Shown: in pieces, positions 24,624-32,093 of the stretch
Layout: each line of letters opens with the position of its first letter
How positions within the stretch are numbered: position 1 is the first letter of the stretch
Notes under the pieces: generated by a model
What the model was told of the DNA's origin: nothing
Databases searched by the model: none
The model's input: the letters and a program-made list of their open reading frames with translations, nothing else
Made by a program: the position numbers and the translations under genes
NCBI RefSeq assembly: GCF_021353235.1
Contig: NZ_JAJTWT010000001.1
Location: 744,001 to 808,000, forward strand
Direction of reading: 5' to 3'
From: Pelomonas caseinilytica
GTDB taxonomy: Bacteria; Pseudomonadota; Gammaproteobacteria; Burkholderiales; Burkholderiaceae_C
DNA: 64,000 nt

Positions 24624-26003
24624 TCAGTAGAGGCGCACGGCCGTGTCGAAGTGCCAGCTGCGGCGGATCTCGACCACGTCGAAGTCCCGCAGCAGGGCCG
24701 GCGGGAAGGCCGGGTAGCGCTCCTGGGCCTGCACGAGGCGGCGGATGGCGTCGTCCACGGCCGGCACGCCGCTGGAGCGCACGAAGACGATGGATTCCAC
24801 CGAGCCGTCGCTGCGCACGGCCACCGTGACGATGGCATCGGTCTGGGCCTGCCGGGCCGCCTCCTGCACCGTCTCGAACGCCGCGTTGAGCTGGATCTTG
24901 CGGGCCCATGCCTCGCCGTAGAGCACCAGTTCCTCGTTGGGGTCGCTGCGGCCGAAGAGACGGCCGCGCCGCGCCGGCGCCCAGTCGGGCCGGCGGCGCT
25001 CGGCGTCGCGGCGCGCGGCTTCCTCGTCGAGCTGGCGGCCGATGGCGCGCAGCCGGGCCTCGCGGGCATCCTCCTCGGCCTGGGCCGCCGCCCTCTTCGC
25101 CTCCTGACGGGCGGCCTCCTGCCGGGCCGCCTCCTGGCGCACCGCAGCCTGCCGCGCGGCCTCCTGGCGCTCGCCGGCCTGGCGTGCCGCCTCGAGCTGC
25201 CGAGCCCCCTGTATCGCCTCCAGCCGCGCCTGGTCGAGGCGGGCCAGTTCGGCACCCGGCCGCTCGGCGCTGGGACGCAGGCCTTCGGCCGCGCGGCGCA
25301 GCGGTTCCACGCCGGGACTGGACGCCGCGGACAAGGCGGCCACCGTGCTGGTGGGCAGGGTCCGCGCGTCGTCGAGGGCACCGTCGACGGCAGGGCGTCG
25401 CTCGTCACGGATGCGCAGCGAATCGGCGGCCCGCCGCAAGGGCTCGACCGTGGGGCCGGAGGCCGCCGACAGCGCGGCGACCGCGGCCGTCGGCAGGCGG
25501 GCGTCGACGGCCGGCGGCGCGGCCTGATCACGCAAGCGCAGGGCCTCACCGGCACCACGGAGGGTTTCGACCGCGGGGCTGGCGGCGCCGGACAGGGTGG
25601 CGACGGCCGCCCTCGGCACGGCCGACGCCGGGTCCACCGCCCAGGGCACGTCGGGGCGCGGCGTGGCGAGCAGGGCGCGGCCGGCATCCGGCAGCGGCGC
25701 CGGCTCTGAGGGCAGCTCGGCCGGGGCCAGCATCCGCACCGTGGTCGCTTGCTCGGGCGGCGATGCGGTGGCGGCTGCCTGCGGCTCGGCCGCAGCGGCG
25801 GGCGGCCCGGTCAACGCAGGCGGGGGCGCAGGTGCTTCCAGGGCCTGCAGGCGAACACGCAGTTCGGGCGCCTCGGCCCGACGCGTCTGCCAGGGCAGTT
25901 CCAGCCCCGGCAGGCCGAGGCCGGCCCCGAAGCTCAGGCTCAGCAGCAGCGCATGGACAAGCAGCGAACACAGCAGCGCCGCGTTCAGGCGGCGGCCGGG
26001 CAT
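24624..26003 (-). CDS. TonB/TolA-like energy transducer with internal repeats
   Basis: Inner-membrane-anchored periplasmic protein of about 459 residues. A single N-terminal transmembrane helix (AALLCSLLVHALLLSLSF) is followed by an Ala/Pro-rich stretch. Three copies of a roughly 40-residue repeat come next, each built on AVAALSAASxPxVEPLRRAA. An Ala/Gln/Glu coiled-coil (QEAARQEAARQEAKRAAAQ) and a C-terminal TonB-like domain (IVTVAVRSDGSVESIVFVRS, then VDDAIRRLVQ) complete it. It would pass proton-motive force to an outer-membrane receptor or a Tol-type system. Typical TonB is about 250 residues, so this is long. ATG 26003 is preferred; a GTG at 26069 is the alternative. No exbB or exbD lies nearby. 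Confidence 0.75.
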   Translation of the reverse strand: MPGRRLNAALLCSLLVHALLLSLSFGAGLGLPGLELPWQTRRAEAPELRVRLQALEAPAPPPALTGPPAAAAEPQAAATASPPEQATTVRMLAPAELPSEPAPLPDAGRALLATPRPDVPWAVDPASAVPRAAVATLSGAASPAVETLRGAGEALRLRDQAAPPAVDARLPTAAVAALSAASGPTVEPLRRAADSLRIRDERRPAVDGALDDARTLPTSTVAALSAASSPGVEPLRRAAEGLRPSAERPGAELARLDQARLEAIQGARQLEAARQAGERQEAARQAAVRQEAARQEAARQEAKRAAAQAEEDAREARLRAIGRQLDEEAARRDAERRRPDWAPARRGRLFGRSDPNEELVLYGEAWARKIQLNAAFETVQEAARQAQTDAIVTVAVRSDGSVESIVFVRSSGVPAVDDAIRRLVQAQERYPAFPPALLRDFDVVEIRRSWHFDTAVRLY

Positions 26004-26129
26004 GCGGCCGGCGATGGCGGCAGCGAGCCTCAAGCCCGCACCATCGCCTGTTGCCCCGCTCGCCCGCACTCGCGCCTGCCGCTGCCCATGCGGCCTATTG
26101 TCTCCAGCCCGCCGGCCGCGCCGGCGGCC

Positions 26130-26342
26130 CTACTTGAAGAGATCCTTGCGCTGCATCTCGTAGATGCGGCCCTTCTGGGTGATGAAGATGACGTCGCCGT
26201 CGGCGGACGCGGCCGTGATGCTGAGCTTGAAGCCGCCCTTGCTGCGCGACTTCAGCAGCAGCAGCGCCGCCATGTCGGCGTCTTCCAGCACCAACGTGTT
26301 GACGATGCCGTTGCTGTCCTTGGATTTCACGGTCTTGCTCAT
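26130..26342 (-). CDS. Small conserved-looking hypothetical protein
   Basis: A 70-residue protein starting MSKTVKSKDSNGIVNTLVLE and containing ADMAALLLLKSRSKGGFKLS and FITQKGRIYEMQRKDLF. The start follows GGGAGGCCGC. The amino-acid mix (many Lys, Ser, Asp) is unlike the Arg/Ala-rich products of random frames here, which supports a real gene. Function unknown. It lies between the TonB-like gene and the GH115-GH8 gene on the same strand as both. Confidence 0.6.
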   Translation of the reverse strand: MSKTVKSKDSNGIVNTLVLEDADMAALLLLKSRSKGGFKLSITAASADGDVIFITQKGRIYEMQRKDLFK

Positions 26343-26369
26343 GCGGCCTCCCTGGTTGGCCCGGCAACC

Positions 26370-26522
26370 TCACCAGTTGCCGTAACGGGCCACGATACCG
26401 CGCAGCAGCGCGTCGCGCTCGGCGCCGAGGTGGTTGCCGCTGGCGTCGCCTGCCGCATCAAGGAATCTGTCCACCGCGGAGAGCGTGGCTGCAATGGTGC
26501 GGAACGACGCACGATCACACAC
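26370..26522 (-). CDS. Possible very small protein or gene remnant (50 residues)
   Basis: A frame starting with GTG at 26522, nine bases after GGAGG, gives MCDRASFRTIAATLSAVDRF and ends GAERDALLRGIVARYGNW. Codon usage looks protein-like. It may be a real small gene upstream of the 70-residue protein, or the C-terminal remnant of a longer gene. It ends 27 bases before the next start, which fits an operon. Confidence 0.35.
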   Translation of the reverse strand: MCDRASFRTIAATLSAVDRFLDAAGDASGNHLGAERDALLRGIVARYGNW

Positions 26523-26558
26523 GGCGCGGCGCCTCCATGAGCAAGCGCCGGCCGCCCC

Positions 26559-29500
26559 TCACCAGGCCCTGAACCGCCCCGTCACGTGCAGCAGCGCCAT
26601 GAACTGCAGCAGGCCGTCGTAGTAGCGCCACTGGCCGGCAGGCGGCTCCAGCGCCCAGAGGTCGTCGACGAAGCGGCGGGCCAGCGGCGGCTCGACGAGC
26701 AGGGCCGCGACGGCATTGCTGGCCATCAGGCCGGTCGATCGCTCGGTGTTCAGCGGCCGGCCGGCCACCGTGTAGAGATGCGGGTAGGGCTGGACGGGCT
26801 GGGCGGCGAAGAAGCCCAGCAGCCTGCGGCTCAGGGCCGCGGCGTCGGGGTTGCGGCCCCACCAGGCCTGGTCGATGCTCCAGTTCACCGCCGTGCGGAA
26901 GGCGTCGTAGCGGAAGTCCTCGTGGCCCTCGTGCGCGCGCGGGCGGCCGTCGAAGCCGGCGTAGTCGGGCGTGAGGCCGGTGGCGGGGTGGGCCGCGGCG
27001 GAGAAGTAGCCGCGGCTGATCGCGGCGATGTCGGCCCAGCGGGCGCGGTCCTCGGCCTGGCGGCCCTGCCAGCCGCGAGCCCGCCGCGCCCACAGTTCGT
27101 AGAAGGCCGGCAGGTGGTAGGAGGGGTCGGTGAAGCGGGCCGCGTCGCCGATGGGCACGAAGACGACCTGGCCGCGCTCGGGCGAGAACATGGAGCGCAC
27201 GCCGTCGACGACGCCGCCGTTCATGTCCTCCTTGTGCAGCATCGTGTCGAGGATGGCGTTGGCCTGGCCTTCGTAGTCGTAAAGGCCGGTGCGGCTGCCC
27301 CAACGCGAGGCGGCCATCAGCAGGGCGGTCGCGAAGTACTCTTCGCCGTCGGACGCCGGCACGGCGTCCTGGTCGCAGCCGGCCGGCTGGCATTGCCAGC
27401 GGAAGTAGCCGGCCCGCGGCCCCGAGCGGTAGCGCATGTGGGTGGCGGCCCAGTTCCACAGCGCGTCGAACTCGGCCTGCCGGTCCATCTGCACGGCGAT
27501 CATCATCCCGTAGGACATGCCTTCGCTGCGCACGTCGGCATTGCCCACGTCGAGGACGTAGGCGCTCGGGCCGTCGGGCGTCGGGGCGCCGGCGTAGACC
27601 ACCCGGTGCGAGGCGTCGCCCTCGAAGAGCGAGCGCCAGTAGGTGGCCAGCTTGCGGTCGACGTCGGCCTCAGTCACTCCGGGGAGCAGCTCGCGCACGA
27701 GGTTGCGATGGCGGCCGGTCTCGGCCGCGCCGCGCGGCGCGGATGCCGGGGCCGGCTCGAGCACCAGGGCCTGCAGCACCAGGTTGTCGTCCAGCCGCCA
27801 GACGCGCACGACGTGGCGGCCCGGCGCGATGCCGCTGAAGGAGGTCGTCAGCACGGCGTCGTTGTCCTTGACCGCGCGGGCCCAGTCGCGCTCGCTGCGG
27901 CTGAGCTCGGGGCCCGGCGTCGGCTTCAGGTCCAGCTTCAGCTCCCGTGGCGGCTGCTCGTCCAGGGCCACGGCCACGCGGATGCCGCCGGCGTTGCGGG
28001 TGTCCAGCGTCGGTGCGAGGTGCAGCTGCAGCGCCACATCGCCGCCGCCCGGCAGCTCGACGTCGTAGTCCAGCCGCACGCCGTCGGCCACCGTCGTGGC
28101 GGACCGGCGCTGCGGCAGGGCCACCATCGCACCTTCGCCGGGGCCGAGGTGGGGAATGGCCGTCCACGCGAGGCCACGGCCAGGGATGGCCCGGGCGAAG
28201 CGGGTGGCCTCGATGCGCAGGCCGGCGGACGCAGGCACCGGCGACCGCCGCAGCTGGGCGAGCACCGAGGCTGCATCGGGGGCGGCTCCCGGCAGGCGCT
28301 GCACCGCCGGCATGAGGTCGCGCTCGGGCTGCTGCCAGCTCGTGTAGCCGATGTGGGTCTGCAGCATCATGCCGTTCCACTTGCCGCCGCGCAGGCCGTG
28401 GTACTGGGCGGCGATGGCGGCGTCGCGCCTGAAGGCGGCCTCGGCCGCGTCGGCAAAGGCATTGGCGCGCACGTCCCCTGCCGCGGCCAGCCGGCGGTTC
28501 CAGGCCACGGCCTCGTACAGCCGGTAGAGGTTGGCCAGCGCGAGCACCGGATGCTCGACGAGCTGGAAGAAGGCGTCGAGTTGCTCGGCCGGCAGCGCCG
28601 CCTTGACGGCGGCCACGCGCGCCTCCAGGGCCGCCCATTCGGCCACGCGGCGGCCGAAGTCGCCGCCGTCCAGCGCGCTGGCCGAGGCGGCGCCGAGGGT
28701 GAAGCTGTCGGGGTCGACGAGTTCGGGCTTGCGGCGCGCCGCGTACTGGCCGTAGCGCGTGAGGATGTCGCCGATCTCGGCGGCCAGCGCCGGGCCGAAC
28801 TGGCGCGCCGCCCAGTCGCGCGGGTAGGCCGCCAGCGCCGCAGGCGTCATGCGCGACGGGGCCCAGGCCATGTCGAGGAAGAAGCTGAGCGGCAACTCCA
28901 TCGGCTTGATGTCGCCGACGTTGGCGATCCACAGCGCATCGGCCCCGTGGGCACGGGCCAGGTCCATCTGCTGCCAGGTCTTCTCGATCTGGTTGGTGTT
29001 GAGCCACTTGTAGTTGCGCGGCGCGCCGACGTAGTCGAAGTGGTAGTAGATGCCGTAGCCGCCGGGCCGCCGCGCGCCGGGCGCGGGCAGGCGCCGCACC
29101 TGGCCCCAGTTGTCGTCGCAGAAGAGCAGCAACACGTCGTCGGGCACCTGCATGCCCTTGTCGAAGTAGTCCTGCACCTCCTTGTAGAGGGCCCACATCT
29201 GCGGCGTGCGCTCGGCGGGGCGGCCGGTCACGTCGGCAATGATGCGGCGCTGGTCGCGGACGATGCCTTCGAGCATGCCGATGGCCGTGCCCTCGCTCAT
29301 GGGCTCGTCGCCATCGCCGCGCATGCCGAGGGTGACGAGGCTGTCGAAGGCCCCGCCGCCGGGCCGGCCCCTCATGCGCTGGATGCCGCCGCGCCAGAAC
29401 TCCCGCAGCTGTCCGGCGTTCTTCGCATAGTCCCAGGCACCGCCTCCGAAGCGCCGCCACTCGTCATGCGCCCGCATCATGGGCTCGTGGTGGGAGGTGC

Positions 29501-30305
29501 CCATGACGACACCCATCTCGTCGGCCAGCACCATGGCCCTCGGGTCGTCGGCGGCGAAGGCGCGGGGCTGCCACATCGCCGGCCAGAGGTAGTTGCCGCG
29601 CAGGCGCAGCAGCAGTTCGAAGACGTGCCGGTAGAAGGCGGCATTGGTGCCGCCGAAGGTCTTGCGCGCCCAGCTGCCCAGGGCCGGGTCCTCGTCGTTG
29701 ACGAAGAAGCCGCGGTACTTCACCTCAGGCCGGTCGGCGCGCGCGCCGGCGGTGACGAAGACGTCCGCGCGGCGCGGCACCGGCACGTCGGCCCACCAGT
29801 GCCAGGGGCTGACGCCGATGCGCTCGGACAGGTCGTAAGCCCCGAAGACCGCGCCGCGCCGGTCGGCGCCGACGATGACCAGGGCCCGGTCGACGCCTGG
29901 GAAGGGGTGCTCCACCACGGCCTGGCGGTAGGCCTCCCACCGGCCCTTCAGGTCCGCCGCCTGCAGCAGGCCGCGGGCGACCAGCCCGTCGATGGCCGCG
30001 CTGCGCCCCAGCTCGCCGATGACCACCAGCTCGCGCGGCGCGCCGGCCAGGGCCTGAAGGCGCGGGGCCGGCCTGCCGCCGACGCGTTCGAGGTCGGCCG
30101 CGAAGCCGTCGGCGGCATGGCGCAGCGCCGCATCGGCGCCAGGCTCGACCAGCACCGCCGCCGGCTGGCCGCCGCGCACGAGGCCGAAGCTGCCGCCCAT
30201 GTCGCGGGCGCAGACCGAGGCGGGGGCTTCGCAGCCGGTCGGGGCGGCAGAAGCGATGGCCGAGACCAGTGCGAACGACAGGACGGCGAGCAGCTTGGAT
30301 TTCAT
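26559..30305 (-). CDS. Exported double glycosidase: GH115 alpha-glucuronidase fused to GH8 exo-oligoxylanase
   Basis: One uninterrupted frame of 1248 residues. Signal peptide 1-20 (AVLSFALVSAIASA). Residues about 25-840 are a GH115 alpha-glucuronidase: GVSPWHWWADVPVP, VKYRGFFVNDEDPALGSW, LRGNYLWPAMW, MGVVMGTSHHEPMMR, LLLFCDDNWGQVRRLP, YYHFDYVGAPRNYKW and the C-terminal beta-sandwich. From about residue 860 a GH8 domain begins (RNLVRELLPGVTEADVDRKL): LDVGNADVRSEGMSYGMM with the catalytic acid near residue 928, ASDGEEYFATALLMAASRWG, and DYAGFDG. It resembles reducing-end xylose-releasing exo-oligoxylanases. GH115 removes glucuronic acid from internal xylose units, GH8 then trims the chain. The two are normally separate proteins. 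ATG 30305 is chosen by the signal peptide. Divergent from the second GH43 gene. Confidence 0.9.
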   Translation of the reverse strand: MKSKLLAVLSFALVSAIASAAPTGCEAPASVCARDMGGSFGLVRGGQPAAVLVEPGADAALRHAADGFAADLERVGGRPAPRLQALAGAPRELVVIGELGRSAAIDGLVARGLLQAADLKGRWEAYRQAVVEHPFPGVDRALVIVGADRRGAVFGAYDLSERIGVSPWHWWADVPVPRRADVFVTAGARADRPEVKYRGFFVNDEDPALGSWARKTFGGTNAAFYRHVFELLLRLRGNYLWPAMWQPRAFAADDPRAMVLADEMGVVMGTSHHEPMMRAHDEWRRFGGGAWDYAKNAGQLREFWRGGIQRMRGRPGGGAFDSLVTLGMRGDGDEPMSEGTAIGMLEGIVRDQRRIIADVTGRPAERTPQMWALYKEVQDYFDKGMQVPDDVLLLFCDDNWGQVRRLPAPGARRPGGYGIYYHFDYVGAPRNYKWLNTNQIEKTWQQMDLARAHGADALWIANVGDIKPMELPLSFFLDMAWAPSRMTPAALAAYPRDWAARQFGPALAAEIGDILTRYGQYAARRKPELVDPDSFTLGAASASALDGGDFGRRVAEWAALEARVAAVKAALPAEQLDAFFQLVEHPVLALANLYRLYEAVAWNRRLAAAGDVRANAFADAAEAAFRRDAAIAAQYHGLRGGKWNGMMLQTHIGYTSWQQPERDLMPAVQRLPGAAPDAASVLAQLRRSPVPASAGLRIEATRFARAIPGRGLAWTAIPHLGPGEGAMVALPQRRSATTVADGVRLDYDVELPGGGDVALQLHLAPTLDTRNAGGIRVAVALDEQPPRELKLDLKPTPGPELSRSERDWARAVKDNDAVLTTSFSGIAPGRHVVRVWRLDDNLVLQALVLEPAPASAPRGAAETGRHRNLVRELLPGVTEADVDRKLATYWRSLFEGDASHRVVYAGAPTPDGPSAYVLDVGNADVRSEGMSYGMMIAVQMDRQAEFDALWNWAATHMRYRSGPRAGYFRWQCQPAGCDQDAVPASDGEEYFATALLMAASRWGSRTGLYDYEGQANAILDTMLHKEDMNGGVVDGVRSMFSPERGQVVFVPIGDAARFTDPSYHLPAFYELWARRARGWQGRQAEDRARWADIAAISRGYFSAAAHPATGLTPDYAGFDGRPRAHEGHEDFRYDAFRTAVNWSIDQAWWGRNPDAAALSRRLLGFFAAQPVQPYPHLYTVAGRPLNTERSTGLMASNAVAALLVEPPLARRFVDDLWALEPPAGQWRYYDGLLQFMALLHVTGRFRAW

Positions 30306-30438
30306 CGACAAGGCCGGCCGGCCGCATGGTTGCGCGATCAATCCAGTCTAGCGATGCCGCCTTCGCCGAGCCTCATGGTTTACGACAGGGCTCATCCTTC
30401 ACTGAGGAAACCTCGGATCGCGGCACTTCTGGCAACTA

Positions 30439-30452
30439 TGGTAGCGTTACCT
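30439..30452. promoter_or_regulatory. LacI-type operator between GH115-GH8 and the second GH43
   Basis: TGGTAGCGTTACCT contains GGTA-GCGT-TACC, an inverted repeat with a central CG like the sites at 17444 and 17587. It ends 20 bp before the GH43 start and is 134 bp upstream of the GH115-GH8 start, so it could control both. Confidence 0.65.
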
Positions 30453-30471
30453 ACCCCCTCTCACGCCCGTC

Positions 30472-32082
30472 ATGATCCGCAACCCCGTCCTGCCCGGATT
30501 CAACCCGGACCCCTCCATCTGCCGCGTCGGCGACGACGTCTACATCGCCACCTCCACCTTCGAGTGGTACCCGGGCGTGCAGATTCATCACTCCCGCGAC
30601 CTCGTCAACTGGACGCTGGTGGCCCGGCCGCTGGCCCGCGCCAGCCAGCTGGACCTGCGCGGCAACCCCGACTCCTGCGGCGTCTGGGCGCCCTGCCTGT
30701 CGTGGTCGGACGACCTGTTCTGGCTGGTCTACACCGACGTGAAGCGCTTCGAGGGCAGCTTCAAGGATGCGCACAACTACATCGTCACGGCGCCGAGCAT
30801 CGAAGGCCCGTGGAGCGAGCCGGCCTACGTCAACTCCTCGGGCTTCGATCCCTCCCTCTTCCACGACGACGACGGCCGCAAGTGGTTCCTCAACATGCTG
30901 TGGGACCACCGCGCGGCGTCGGGCCACGCCCACCCCGGCGCTACGGCCTTCGACGGCATCCTGCTGCAGGAGTGGGACCCCGAACGCCGCCGCCTCGTCG
31001 GCCCGGTCACCAAGATCTACCGCGGCACCTCGCTGGGCCTGGTCGAAGGGCCGCACCTCTTCAAGCGCGAGGGCTGGTACTACCTCATCACGGCCGAGGG
31101 GGGCACGGGCTACGAGCATGCCGTGACCCTGGCCCGTTCGCGCCAGCTGCAGGGGCCCTACGAGACGCACCCGAACCAGCACGTCCTCACCAGCGCGGGC
31201 GCGCCCGGGGCCCCGCTGCAGCGCGCCGGCCACGGGCAGGTCGTGACCCTGGCCGACGGCAGCGTCTACCTCGCCCACCTGTGCACCCGCCCCCTGCCCG
31301 GCCTGAGGCGCTCGCCCCTGGGCCGCGAGACGGCCCTGCAGCGCTGCGAGTGGCGCGAGGACGGCTGGCTCTATCTCGCCCACGGCGGCCAGGTGCCCGC
31401 GGTGGACGTGCCGGCGCCCTCGGCCGCCGAGCCGCTGCGCCGCGAAGCAGTGCGGCGCAACTTCGCCGGCGCCCGCGCCCTGCCGCCGGAGTTCCAGTGG
31501 CTGCGCACGCCCGAGCCCGAACGCCTTTTCGCGTTGACCGGCGAGGCCCTGCGACTGTTCGGCCGGGAGTCGGTGGGCAGTTGGTTCGAGCAGAGCCTCG
31601 TCGCCCGGCGCCAGGAGGACCATGCCTTCCACGCCGAGACCACGCTGCGCTTCTCGCCCGCGAGCTACCAGCAGGGCGCCGGCCTGACGCTCTACTACAA
31701 CCGCCACAAGTTCCACGCCCTCGTGGTCACCTGGGACGACGCCCTGGGCCGCGTGCTGAGCCTGCTCTCCTGCCCCGGCGACTGGCCGGACGCGCCGCTG
31801 CACTTCCCCCTCGCCGAGCCGGTGCGCCTGCCCGCCGACGGGGCCGTGCAGCTGGCGGCCCGCGTCGACGGCGCCCGGCTGCAGTTCCAGGCCGACTGGG
31901 GCGAGGGCTGGCGCGACGTGGGGCCGGTGCTCGACGCCAGCGTCGTCTCCGACGAAGGCGGCCGGGGCGAGCATGCCTCCTTCACCGGCGCCTTCATCGG
32001 CATGCTGGCCTTCGACGCCAGCGGCGGGGCCTGCCCGGCCGACTTCGAGCGCTTCGACTACCTGCCGGGGCCCTCCCGCTGA
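30472..32082 (+). CDS. GH43 beta-xylosidase (second copy), cytoplasmic
   Basis: A 536-residue paralogue of the 17761-19425 enzyme without signal peptide. The triad is conserved: Asp13 in GFNPDPSIC, Asp in SSGFDPSLFHDDDG and Glu in GLVEGPHLFKR; the C-terminal beta-sandwich is also present. It differs around the substrate loops (for instance LWDHRAASGHAHPGATAFDG where the first copy has QWTHAPGKHHFNG), so the two may prefer different linkages such as xylosyl versus arabinofuranosyl. It heads an operon with a sugar-acid dehydratase and an RraA-like gene, and a LacI-type operator overlaps its promoter region. Confidence 0.92.
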   Translation: MIRNPVLPGFNPDPSICRVGDDVYIATSTFEWYPGVQIHHSRDLVNWTLVARPLARASQLDLRGNPDSCGVWAPCLSWSDDLFWLVYTDVKRFEGSFKDAHNYIVTAPSIEGPWSEPAYVNSSGFDPSLFHDDDGRKWFLNMLWDHRAASGHAHPGATAFDGILLQEWDPERRRLVGPVTKIYRGTSLGLVEGPHLFKREGWYYLITAEGGTGYEHAVTLARSRQLQGPYETHPNQHVLTSAGAPGAPLQRAGHGQVVTLADGSVYLAHLCTRPLPGLRRSPLGRETALQRCEWREDGWLYLAHGGQVPAVDVPAPSAAEPLRREAVRRNFAGARALPPEFQWLRTPEPERLFALTGEALRLFGRESVGSWFEQSLVARRQEDHAFHAETTLRFSPASYQQGAGLTLYYNRHKFHALVVTWDDALGRVLSLLSCPGDWPDAPLHFPLAEPVRLPADGAVQLAARVDGARLQFQADWGEGWRDVGPVLDASVVSDEGGRGEHASFTGAFIGMLAFDASGGACPADFERFDYLPGPSR

Positions 32083-32093
32083 GGAGCATGTCC

